Below are positions 15,892 through 22,425 of a stretch of DNA of 27,973 nt, one piece after another. The position numbers and the translations under genes were made by a program. The notes beneath the pieces are model-generated. The model was not told the origin of the DNA. It did no database searches and saw only the letters and a program-made list of their open reading frames with translations. The DNA is from a virus. The DNA lies in IMG/VR virus record IMGVR_UViG_3300044974_000648, positions 1 to 27,973 of that record; one strand, 5' to 3'. The number at the start of each line of letters is the position of its first letter. Within the stretch, counting starts at the first letter, position 1.

Positions 15892-16966
15892 CGTATTTAC
15901 TCAAATCATATGATACTGTTATATCTACATGTTCCATATCCATTGCAGTTGCTTCACTAAAATCCTGATCATAAGCCATTTTAAAGGTTTCTGCCATTTC
16001 AGGTTTATACTTAATAGACAATCTCCATGTAAGACCTGAAACTAATGCAGGATACATTTTAGCCGGAATAGAAGGAGTATTAAAAAATTTACCTGCATCA
16101 TACATTGTTCTAATAAAAGAATATCTCAAAACCTGAAAATAATTACTTGGACTTGGGTATAAATATAGTTTAGGCGTTAAATTCTTGGAATAAAAATAAC
16201 AGGTAGGACGTGATACAATATTCTTATTACTGAAAGATTCATAAGTATCCTCACTAACAGAAGTTATTTCAGTATCAATAATATTATTACAAAAATATAT
16301 CTCTTCTAAATCAAGCGTAAAACCGCCTATTTCTCTAATTCTATAAGCTCTAGCATTAATAGGAGTAATAATATCAAACCATGCAACAGTATTAGCAACA
16401 TACGGATATGTCGCAGGAAAAGTAAAGACATTAAACCAAGTAGCCGTATCTTGTGATGCTTCTAAAACTAAGCTATATGGACGATTAGAAACATAACTCT
16501 GAATACCGATAAAGTTAAGTATGGCAGTTTTACCTATACCATAATCATAAGAAATATTACCATTCTGAACATTCTGTGTACATCTAGTACCTATATCACC
16601 ATCAAAAGCAAGAGCTGCATTACCTCCTCCTCCGCCATCATAAGTATCTGCTGTATTGGATTGAGCAACTCCACCTAAAACTCTTGTAAAAGTACGTAAA
16701 TGAATGCTCCTTATATCCAGAACAGAAGGTGCAATATCATAAACAGATTGACCTGTACTTAGAGATAAATACGATTTATTTATTGTCCATAAATTAATAC
16801 TTTTATTCATCCACTCAAGAAGAATAAAATCCATACTTCTTTTTGCAGAATTTATATAAACAGGAGTTAATTGATCTCCAGGTATACCTATTCTTTCAAA
16901 ACTTTCCAGAATAAGTTCATCGTTTTCAAGTGATTGAAATTCGTATGTACCTGATACTTGAGCCAT
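15881..16966 (-). CDS. Head-tail adaptor with inserted discoidin-like domain
   Basis: A 361-residue protein of the P22 gp4/T7 gp11 adaptor type. The N-terminal helical part fits the family: LILESFERIGIPGDQLTP (18-35), then helices through FILLEWMNKSINLWTI (47-62) and a strand LSLSTGQSVYDI (67-78). The family then resumes at about 250-361 with a strand-rich part and helices including LTWRLSIKYKPEMAETFKMA (312-331). Between these, residues about 98-227 form an extra domain resembling F5/8 type C (discoidin) carbohydrate-binding modules: ALAFDGDIGTRCTQ (118-131), YSLVLEASQDTATWFNVFTF (164-183), ARAYRIREIGG (205-215). The adaptor closes the portal after packaging and joins it to the tail. A sugar-binding insertion there is unusual and could add a surface contact. 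Confidence 0.85.
   Translation of the reverse strand: MAQVSGTYEFQSLENDELILESFERIGIPGDQLTPVYINSAKRSMDFILLEWMNKSINLWTINKSYLSLSTGQSVYDIAPSVLDIRSIHLRTFTRVLGGVAQSNTADTYDGGGGGNAALAFDGDIGTRCTQNVQNGNISYDYGIGKTAILNFIGIQSYVSNRPYSLVLEASQDTATWFNVFTFPATYPYVANTVAWFDIITPINARAYRIREIGGFTLDLEEIYFCNNIIDTEITSVSEDTYESFSNKNIVSRPTCYFYSKNLTPKLYLYPSPSNYFQVLRYSFIRTMYDAGKFFNTPSIPAKMYPALVSGLTWRLSIKYKPEMAETFKMAYDQDFSEATAMDMEHVDITVSYDLSKYDVR
16286..16675 (-). other. Inserted F5/8C-like domain coding region
   Basis: Codons of residues about 98-227 of the adaptor. A Gly run (GGGGGN at 111-116) marks the entry side. The order of strands and the AFDGDxxTR, EASQDxxTW and RAYRIREI pieces match the beginning, middle and end of a discoidin fold. 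The borders are estimated from where the adaptor pattern stops and restarts. Confidence 0.65.
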
Positions 16967-16975
16967 AATTAATAT

Positions 16976-17032
16976 AAAAAAATAACATTTATACTTTAAC
17001 TAATAAAATATATTAATTAAAGTATAAATGTT
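16976..17032 (-). terminator. AT-rich hairpin terminator after the capsid genes
   Basis: Arms 16984-16999 and 17017-17032 are perfectly complementary over 16 bases; a mismatch and five more pairs (17001-17005 with 17011-17015) extend the stem to about 22 positions around a five-base loop. On the minus strand the hairpin is followed by A and then seven T (16982-16976), the order of an intrinsic terminator. It lies between the 36-residue gene and the adaptor gene, so it would separate head and tail transcription or reduce read-through. The stem has few G-C pairs, which weakens it. Confidence 0.7.
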
Positions 17033-17040
17033 TTTAAAGA

Positions 17041-17151
17041 TTACTTTTTTTTGCTTGTAGATTTAGTGGTATCTTTAGACATATCATTTTTAGGTTTGTC
17101 TTTTTTATTGCCACACATAACATTAGCAATAGGTCTACTATGACTTGCCAT
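17041..17151 (-). CDS. 36-residue basic peptide after the capsid gene
   Basis: A short frame with an unusually good start: AGGAGG lies eight bases before the ATG at 17151-17149, overlapping the end of the capsid gene (stop at 17164-17162). The product opens MASHSRPIANVMCGNKK and ends in a Lys/Thr/Ser-rich tail with three terminal lysines. It has no membrane segment or known motif. Being placed directly after the major capsid gene and before a terminator, it is translated at capsid-gene levels if the ribosome binding site works. A small basic virion or DNA-associated peptide is possible; function unknown. Confidence 0.7.
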   Translation of the reverse strand: MASHSRPIANVMCGNKKDKPKNDMSKDTTKSTSKKK

Positions 17152-17161
17152 AATTAACCTC

Positions 17162-18076
17162 CTATACCATTAAACCATAAACAGAACGCCAATCAGTAGC
17201 ATCAAAACTGTATCTTTCAAAAGCTGAAAACCAGTTTGTATGAGAATGCTGATCAACCCATTCCATGTTTTGAATTTTTTCACGTTCATAATGAATCAAT
17301 CCTTTAACATCGGTAATAATAGCCGCAAAGTTTTCATTAGTTAAATAACTATCAACAACATATCCTTTAGGGAAAATACTATTATGATAAATAGCGTTAA
17401 TATCGTTAACCCCGGCTAAAGCATTATTATTAGCAGTACCGACAGATGCTCTATACTGGCTATTTGTTAAAATAGTAGCAGCAGTTTCATTAGCAGTACC
17501 GACAACTAATAATTGTGGTTTAACAGAAGCAGGAATACCGGATAACTGTTTAAATCCTCTGATATCCTTGACACCTTGTTGTATGCCGACTTCACTTAAA
17601 GCAACACCGGCATAGTTGGAATTGGTAACACCATTATCAAGAGGATGAGCTGTATTAAATAAAGTAACACCATCAGTAGTTGTAATAACGGTATTACCAA
17701 GATTTAAAACGTTCATGGCTTCTTGAGTTCTAGTAGCACGTAAGGACGCACCAAGAGCTGCAAGTCTATCAGGAAACTGTGTTTTATACAGATTATCCTT
17801 AATAGCCTCACGAGAAATAGGGAAGCTTAACCCATAAGTATTATGTCTAACAGTTTTCTGATTACGGGTAGACATAGTATCTTGAGCCATAGGTACACCT
17901 TCTTCTTTTCTTCTGGCGAATCCAAGATATCTAATCTCTTGAATAATTTCAAAAGCATGTTCAGAAGGTTTAGTTTGGAATATTTGTTTCCAATTTTCAG
18001 GTAATTGATCGTATTTGCCGATAAATCCATCGATCAGCGGCCGCATTAACTGAAATATAGAAGCGGAATTAATCAT
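17162..18076 (-). CDS. Major capsid protein, Mu gpT-like
   Basis: A 304-residue protein resembling the Mu gpT type of major head subunit. Points of similarity: helical N-terminus with the SIFQLMRPLIDGFIGKYDQL stretch (6-25), KTVRHNTYGLSFPISREAI (about 74-92), LRATRTQEAMNVLN (112-125), TLFNTAHPLDN (138-148) and a C-terminal NWFSAFERYSFDATDW region. Length is close to that of Mu gpT (about 300). It forms the icosahedral shell, with the scaffold gene lying upstream. A good ribosome binding site (AGAGG) precedes the ATG, and the adjacent decoration-type gene ends 25 bases before it. The P22 coat protein is larger and of another type, so portal and capsid come from different lineages here. Confidence 0.85.
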   Translation of the reverse strand: MINSASIFQLMRPLIDGFIGKYDQLPENWKQIFQTKPSEHAFEIIQEIRYLGFARRKEEGVPMAQDTMSTRNQKTVRHNTYGLSFPISREAIKDNLYKTQFPDRLAALGASLRATRTQEAMNVLNLGNTVITTTDGVTLFNTAHPLDNGVTNSNYAGVALSEVGIQQGVKDIRGFKQLSGIPASVKPQLLVVGTANETAATILTNSQYRASVGTANNNALAGVNDINAIYHNSIFPKGYVVDSYLTNENFAAIITDVKGLIHYEREKIQNMEWVDQHSHTNWFSAFERYSFDATDWRSVYGLMV

Positions 18077-18101
18077 ATATTTTTACCTCTTTATTTAATT
18101 A

Positions 18102-19109
18102 TTAAGCCGCAGGTGTAACACTTACAGAACCAGCTCTAAATACATGATTATTAATAACCCCGGTAACACGAAGGAAAGGAGTATTAAAATATGTACCGAC
18201 AGTACCAGCATTAGAAGGTTGACCGAAAGAATCAGGAATATTTTTAGGATCATCACTAAAACCAAGAACTTTAAACGGCATAGTAGCTACTCTATCATAT
18301 TCATTTCTACCATCAGCAACAGACGGGTTACCTGTAGTTCCTGCTATAGAAGGACAACCATAAAATGTTGATACACCCCAAGGATTTCTAGCAACATTAT
18401 TAGTACCATAATTAGTTACAAGAGGATTATCTGCATAACCGGCTAAAACAGCTGCGGTGCCGTCCCATTTAGTAACGGTAGTTAATGAGCCTGATCCACC
18501 GGCATTACCGGCAGCAGGACCTCTACCTGTAAGAAGCATGATATTAGCGCCGATTATTGCACTATTAGCTACTGTTGGATTAGCCGCAGCATTTCCTGTA
18601 TTAGGCCATGTAGCATCTTGAAGCTGCATAGAAGGTAGAACAAGAAATCTTCCGGCATTTGCTGCATCAGAACCTAAATATGTACTTAATTGAAGTTCCC
18701 ATATAATATCCGGATCATCATAAATAATAGCTTCTACTTTTGATGTAGCAGCAGTACCGGTTGCCCAGTATTCCTGTTCAACAAAAGTTCCGCTCGCATC
18801 CTTGAATTTACAACCCATAAATACACCGACAATAGGTGAATTAGTTGTAATACCTGTTCTATTATTTGCTGCTCCGAGTGTAACAGTCGGAGAATAACGT
18901 GTAATAACTGTTTCCCCACCTTTGAAATAGTTGCCCACAGCACTTGAGGCTATACTTCCTTGAATAACTACGGGATCACCTTTATTTAAAGTAGTACCTA
19001 CAATAGTATCAATAACATATTTACCTCTGGCTAGAGAAATATTACTTGCTCCACCCATTAAATGTCCTATAGGTTTTAATCCAAAAGGAGAATTTTGTCC
19101 GTATGACAT
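18102..19109 (-). CDS. Capsid decoration-type structural protein
   Basis: A 335-residue protein, beta-rich, opening with SPFGLKPIGHLMGG (6-19). It resembles a group of phage virion proteins encoded next to the major capsid gene that begin with a similar NPFGLKPV-HL-GG pattern and contain a YDDPDIIWELQ-like stretch (here about 130-140), usually considered capsid-stabilising or decoration proteins. The middle is Gly/Ala/Thr/Asn rich. The gene follows the promoter at 19275-19303 after a leader of about 160 bases and immediately precedes the capsid gene, which matches its expected high expression. The exact position on the virion is not shown by the sequence. Confidence 0.75.
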   Translation of the reverse strand: MSYGQNSPFGLKPIGHLMGGASNISLARGKYVIDTIVGTTLNKGDPVVIQGSIASSAVGNYFKGGETVITRYSPTVTLGAANNRTGITTNSPIVGVFMGCKFKDASGTFVEQEYWATGTAATSKVEAIIYDDPDIIWELQLSTYLGSDAANAGRFLVLPSMQLQDATWPNTGNAAANPTVANSAIIGANIMLLTGRGPAAGNAGGSGSLTTVTKWDGTAAVLAGYADNPLVTNYGTNNVARNPWGVSTFYGCPSIAGTTGNPSVADGRNEYDRVATMPFKVLGFSDDPKNIPDSFGQPSNAGTVGTYFNTPFLRVTGVINNHVFRAGSVSVTPAA

Positions 19110-19189
19110 ATATCTTAACCTTTATTAATTAATATTAAATTTATAATTTATAGAAAACTTAAACGTATATTGAACGTTTTATTTAAAGA

Positions 19190-19251
19190 CTTTTTATAGA
19201 GACTAAAGCGTAACTCAAAACTTTTTTATAGAGATTAAAGATAACTCAAAA
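19190..19251. repeat. Tandem 31-bp repeat in the capsid operon leader
   Basis: Two adjacent copies, 19190-19220 and 19221-19251, align with four or so differences and two compensating one-base indels. Both end with TAACTCAAAA on the plus strand. The repeats lie in the predicted 5' leader between the promoter and the decoration gene. A separate small hairpin (AAACGT at 19161-19166 with ACGTTT at 19174-19179) lies between them and the gene. A role in mRNA stability, protein binding or attenuation is possible. Confidence 0.75.
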
Positions 19252-19274
19252 CCGCTAAGGGTAAATCAATAGTT

Positions 19275-19303
19275 ATTATATTAATTAATTTTGATTTAGT
19301 CAA
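19275..19303 (-). promoter_or_regulatory. Strong sigma70-like promoter for the capsid genes
   Basis: Minus-strand TTGACT at 19303-19298, a 17-base spacer, and TATAAT at 19280-19275. The -10 box is a perfect consensus and the -35 box matches five of six. It lies just after the stop of the fibre-like gene in the only long non-coding gap of the structural region and faces the decoration and major capsid genes. The start of transcription would be near 19268, giving a leader of about 160 bases with the tandem repeat. It implies use of host RNA polymerase. Confidence 0.8.
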
Positions 19304-19312
19304 TTATTAACT

Positions 19313-20455
19313 TTATGTTAAAGAGTATACTGTTACCGTAACACCTTCAGGGAAATCCTGTATCATTTCTCCAGATGAATTGATTACAACAATAGTTACA
19401 GAAGTTGTAGTTCTAATTATATCCTGACCGATTCTTGGAACTAAAGGAGTTTGTGAATTATTATTTGAACATGTAATTTCTACTCCATATTCTGTTGATC
19501 CCATAGGAGTTGTAAAATTGATAGTATATTGACCGTTAGAACTATTATATGTAACAGAGGAAACATTAACAGCAGAAGTAAGAGATATAGTACCTGAAGT
19601 ATTAGTAAATCTACACCAACTCTTAGCTACGTTAGGAGCAATATAAGATCCAAGTATGGTAATATTGTTTATATTACTTAAATTCCTGTTCTTATCAACT
19701 AGTATACCGTTAATATTTGTTCTTGAAGTAGCTCCATTGGAAGTAAAAGATAGATCATTATTTATATTTGTATTGGTAATTGTATTACCGTTTATTTTAA
19801 CGTTACCGGATGTTATCTCTGTTAATGTTATACTTGAATCCAGTTTTACAATAATAACAGATCCGGCAGAACCGTCATAATTTTCAACAGTAATGTTATT
19901 ATCGCCTACTATAGAACCGGTAGACCAGATATTCGTCTTATTCCTATCCAGTAATAACACTCCCGGTTCTATATTATTAAGAGTTTTCAATTTGGCTATC
20001 AGATTATCAAGAGATAGATCAACTTCCCCTCCGGGATTAGATACAGGACTGCCGGTAATATTAACGGAATTATCTAAACTCTTTATTTCCAAATTACTTA
20101 TTCCGCTTTGACCGTCTCCGGTTTTTATTACTCTCCAACTGCCGTTACTTGTTGTAACATCATAAACATAGAATGTTTTAAATTCACCTACTGCAACAGT
20201 ATCAAGAAGTGTTATTTTATCATGTAAAACAATTTTAAAAGGATTAGCTCCGACATTATTGAATGAAACAGAGAATCCCGGAGTTGTTTCAGAAGCATCA
20301 GGAAGAATAATATCTAAATCAGGAATTGTTGCAGTAATATCAAATACGTCAGTAATAGCTATATTCCCTTGAGTTACAGAATACGGATAATCAAGCTGGA
20401 TATCCGTATTTATAGTTAATTGTTTACAATTTGAAACCGAAGGGAAATACGCCAT
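19313..20455 (-). CDS. Fibre-like head or tail appendage protein
   Basis: A 380-residue beta-rich protein. The C-terminal part, from NVAKSWCRFTNTSGTISL (about 275-292) through SSVTYNSSNGQYTINFTTPM to the end, matches a domain often found at the tips of phage fibres (a pattern like AKAWVNF-G...NVSSI-D-GTG-YTVNFTT-M). The N-terminal half is strand-rich, with few charged clusters. Placement between head-assembly genes and the decoration gene, away from the tail fibre block, makes a head fibre more likely than a tail fibre. It starts one base after the stop of the 153-residue gene, so translation is probably coupled. The promoter for the capsid genes starts just behind its stop. Confidence 0.75.
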   Translation of the reverse strand: MAYFPSVSNCKQLTINTDIQLDYPYSVTQGNIAITDVFDITATIPDLDIILPDASETTPGFSVSFNNVGANPFKIVLHDKITLLDTVAVGEFKTFYVYDVTTSNGSWRVIKTGDGQSGISNLEIKSLDNSVNITGSPVSNPGGEVDLSLDNLIAKLKTLNNIEPGVLLLDRNKTNIWSTGSIVGDNNITVENYDGSAGSVIIVKLDSSITLTEITSGNVKINGNTITNTNINNDLSFTSNGATSRTNINGILVDKNRNLSNINNITILGSYIAPNVAKSWCRFTNTSGTISLTSAVNVSSVTYNSSNGQYTINFTTPMGSTEYGVEITCSNNNSQTPLVPRIGQDIIRTTTSVTIVVINSSGEMIQDFPEGVTVTVYSLT

Positions 20456-20456
20456 A

Positions 20457-20918
20457 TTAATTATTTTTTAATACATTAAGAGTAGGATTACCGCTATCAT
20501 AATTAAAACTATCTGCCATCTCAACACTTTTCCTTGCAATATCGGCTCTAGCGTATTTTTCCTGTTCATGTTTTTCAACCTCTCTTTTCATAAGGATAAG
20601 ATCACCATGACAAATATACTTCTGTGCTATTGGATCAGGATTATAAACTTCATATATTTCAAGATTATATTTATCTGTTATTTTTGATTTATCTATCGGT
20701 TTCCAACCTCTTGATATAGCAAAAGAATATGCAGAATCCTGTTTATCTCTTAATTTATATCTCTGCCATTCATAAACAAATCCCGGTTCTGCTACAATAG
20801 CTTTAATAGCTTCAAGAGGATTTGACATATCAATACCGACTAAACGATTACTTTCAAATTCGTGTTCCATATTTTCACTTTCCATAGTCTGCATATGTTT
20901 AGCTTTATTTATCTTCAT
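20457..20918 (-). CDS. Unknown 153-residue head-block protein
   Basis: Not recognised. A charged, soluble protein with two clear parts: a central segment with GFVYEWQRYKLRDKQDSAY (about 51-69) and SRGWKPIDKS (75-84), and a Lys/Glu-rich C-terminal helix (REVEKHEQEKYARADIARK, 112-130). Phages with P22-like heads often place a small protein of this size between scaffold and coat, and the EWQRYKLR/SRGWKPV type of text seems to recur in such proteins, but I cannot attach a function. It follows the scaffold gene by 12 bases. Confidence 0.75.
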   Translation of the reverse strand: MKINKAKHMQTMESENMEHEFESNRLVGIDMSNPLEAIKAIVAEPGFVYEWQRYKLRDKQDSAYSFAISRGWKPIDKSKITDKYNLEIYEVYNPDPIAQKYICHGDLILMKREVEKHEQEKYARADIARKSVEMADSFNYDSGNPTLNVLKNN

Positions 20919-20930
20919 AATATACCTATT

Positions 20931-21818
20931 TTATTTTGAATTTTTTAATTTACTTTTCAAATATTCAGCTTCAGTTAAACCAAGTTGCTGATATGCAGCT
21001 CTCTCCCATGGTTCAATAGTAACAGAATCGCCGCTTTTAGTCGCCATATTACTTCTTACTCCGCTAGCACCGGATTTTTTATATGAAGTTTTAGGTTTAC
21101 GTAATTCATCCTTATATGCAGATAAAGCTTCATTAAGAACTTCTATATATCTATCGGAAAGTATTTCTTCTCCTCTATTTGCTTCATATAGTTTATCGTT
21201 AAACTCCTCCATGAAATCCAGCATTTTCTTCTCTAAATGAGGGTTATATGATCTTGATTTAGCATTAAGTTCAGGATTATCCTCAAGCCATAAATTAGCG
21301 GCAAGTAGTTGGTCATCACTATATATAGGTTCATTTTCCTCCGGCTCTAAGTTTTCAGGTTTTTTATCCTCCTTATTATCATCAAAAATATGACCGTTAT
21401 CCTTTTCAAAGGCAACCATCTTATGTAACACTCTATTATACGCATCCTCTGCTTTATCCAGATACGTATTATCATTTAATTTCCTTGCTTCTTCCTTATG
21501 CTTTTTAAGTTCATTTAGATCACTCTGCATAAGAGCATAGGACATACGAAGATTTTCAGTATCAACATAATTAAGAAGATTTTTTATCTGTTGATTCTCT
21601 GTATATAGTTTCTGACGCTCGGCATATATTTTTCTTACCTTACTTTTTGTATCAAAATATTTATCCTTATAAAAATCAGCAGTATCAAGCTCTTCCTCTT
21701 CCTGTTCTTCAGGTTTTTCATTATTATCTTTCTCTGAAATACCCTCTTTTATGTCCTCGACATTTATTTCCGACTCTACAACATTTTGTATATCTTCCGT
21801 TTGTAATTGTTCTTTCAT
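20931..21818 (-). CDS. Probable scaffolding protein
   Basis: A 295-residue, highly charged, mostly helical protein without any enzymatic motif. The first 50 residues are very acidic (EEQEEEELDTADFYKDKYFD and neighbours), followed by long coiled-coil helices (about 55-140), another acidic middle and a C-terminal short helix pair, WERAAYQQLGLTEAEYL (about 273-289), ending with four Lys in the last nine residues. Scaffolding proteins of P22-like phages share the charged helical build and a basic C-terminal helix-turn that binds the coat protein. Position between portal and coat genes and the strong ribosome binding site (AAAGAGGT) fit. The call rests on composition and context. Confidence 0.8.
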   Translation of the reverse strand: MKEQLQTEDIQNVVESEINVEDIKEGISEKDNNEKPEEQEEEELDTADFYKDKYFDTKSKVRKIYAERQKLYTENQQIKNLLNYVDTENLRMSYALMQSDLNELKKHKEEARKLNDNTYLDKAEDAYNRVLHKMVAFEKDNGHIFDDNKEDKKPENLEPEENEPIYSDDQLLAANLWLEDNPELNAKSRSYNPHLEKKMLDFMEEFNDKLYEANRGEEILSDRYIEVLNEALSAYKDELRKPKTSYKKSGASGVRSNMATKSGDSVTIEPWERAAYQQLGLTEAEYLKSKLKNSK

Positions 21819-21830
21819 TTTTAAACCTCT

Positions 21831-22241
21831 TTAACTTATGAATCTTGGATCTTTTATTTTAAGCATAGGACTATCTGCAAACATCTCAAAAACAGGTAAT
21901 TTCTTATAATTAAAACGAACTCCGCTATGTCTTGGAAATACAAACCAATCACCTACTTTGTACCATTCTCCCCATTCTTTTCTATTTTCTCCTTTAAATG
22001 CACATTTACCTATTGCAGCTATATATCCGCATGTTTCCTCATAGACATCCAAAGCATTGTTTAAAATAAGACCAGAAGCAGTTTTATTTGATTTTATATA
22101 TAATCTGATTAATACATGTACAGGATGAACCTCAACATCTTCAAATAGTTTAAGTTCCTCCTCCATTTTCCATGTATTTAAATCAATACCCGCTTCATTA
22201 TCAAAATCACGAATTAAACTTGTATTCATATTATTACCCAT
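21831..22241 (-). CDS. GroES-like co-chaperonin (phage Cpn10)
   Basis: A 136-residue protein whose residues about 36-130 read like a 10-kDa chaperonin: VHPVHVLIRLYIK (38-50), a mobile-loop match KTASGLIL (53-60) with a hydrophobic LIL tripeptide as in GroES, GYIAAIGKC (72-80), KVGDWFVFPRHSGVRF (95-110) and a last strand SPMLKI (124-129). It also has a 35-residue N-terminal extension. Phage co-chaperonins such as T4 gp31 replace GroES on host GroEL so that the coat protein can fold. Location between portal and scaffold genes supports a head-assembly role. The first ATG overlaps the 63-residue gene by eight bases; a second ATG at codon 5 is possible. Confidence 0.85.
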   Translation of the reverse strand: MGNNMNTSLIRDFDNEAGIDLNTWKMEEELKLFEDVEVHPVHVLIRLYIKSNKTASGLILNNALDVYEETCGYIAAIGKCAFKGENRKEWGEWYKVGDWFVFPRHSGVRFNYKKLPVFEMFADSPMLKIKDPRFIS

Positions 22242-22425
22242 TATTTATTTTAAATATATTTACTATCTCATCACGTATTTCAGTAAGTACATTCAATCTG
22301 CCGTATTCATAACGATAAGCATCCATGGAAGCAATACAACCGGATATAAGTTTTTCTCTCTGCTCTAATATCTTATCGTCAATTATATTAAATATCCTAT
22401 CTATATAATATTTATCCATAATCAA
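22234..22425 (-). CDS. Unknown 63-residue helical protein
   Basis: Not recognised. Small, soluble and probably entirely helical, with one cysteine (Cys30). Its start overlaps the portal stop by four bases and its end overlaps the GroES-like gene by eight, so all three are probably co-translated. Short helical proteins at this site occur after portals in other short-tailed phages without an assigned role. Confidence 0.75.
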   Translation of the reverse strand: MIMDKYYIDRIFNIIDDKILEQREKLISGCIASMDAYRYEYGRLNVLTEIRDEIVNIFKINNG

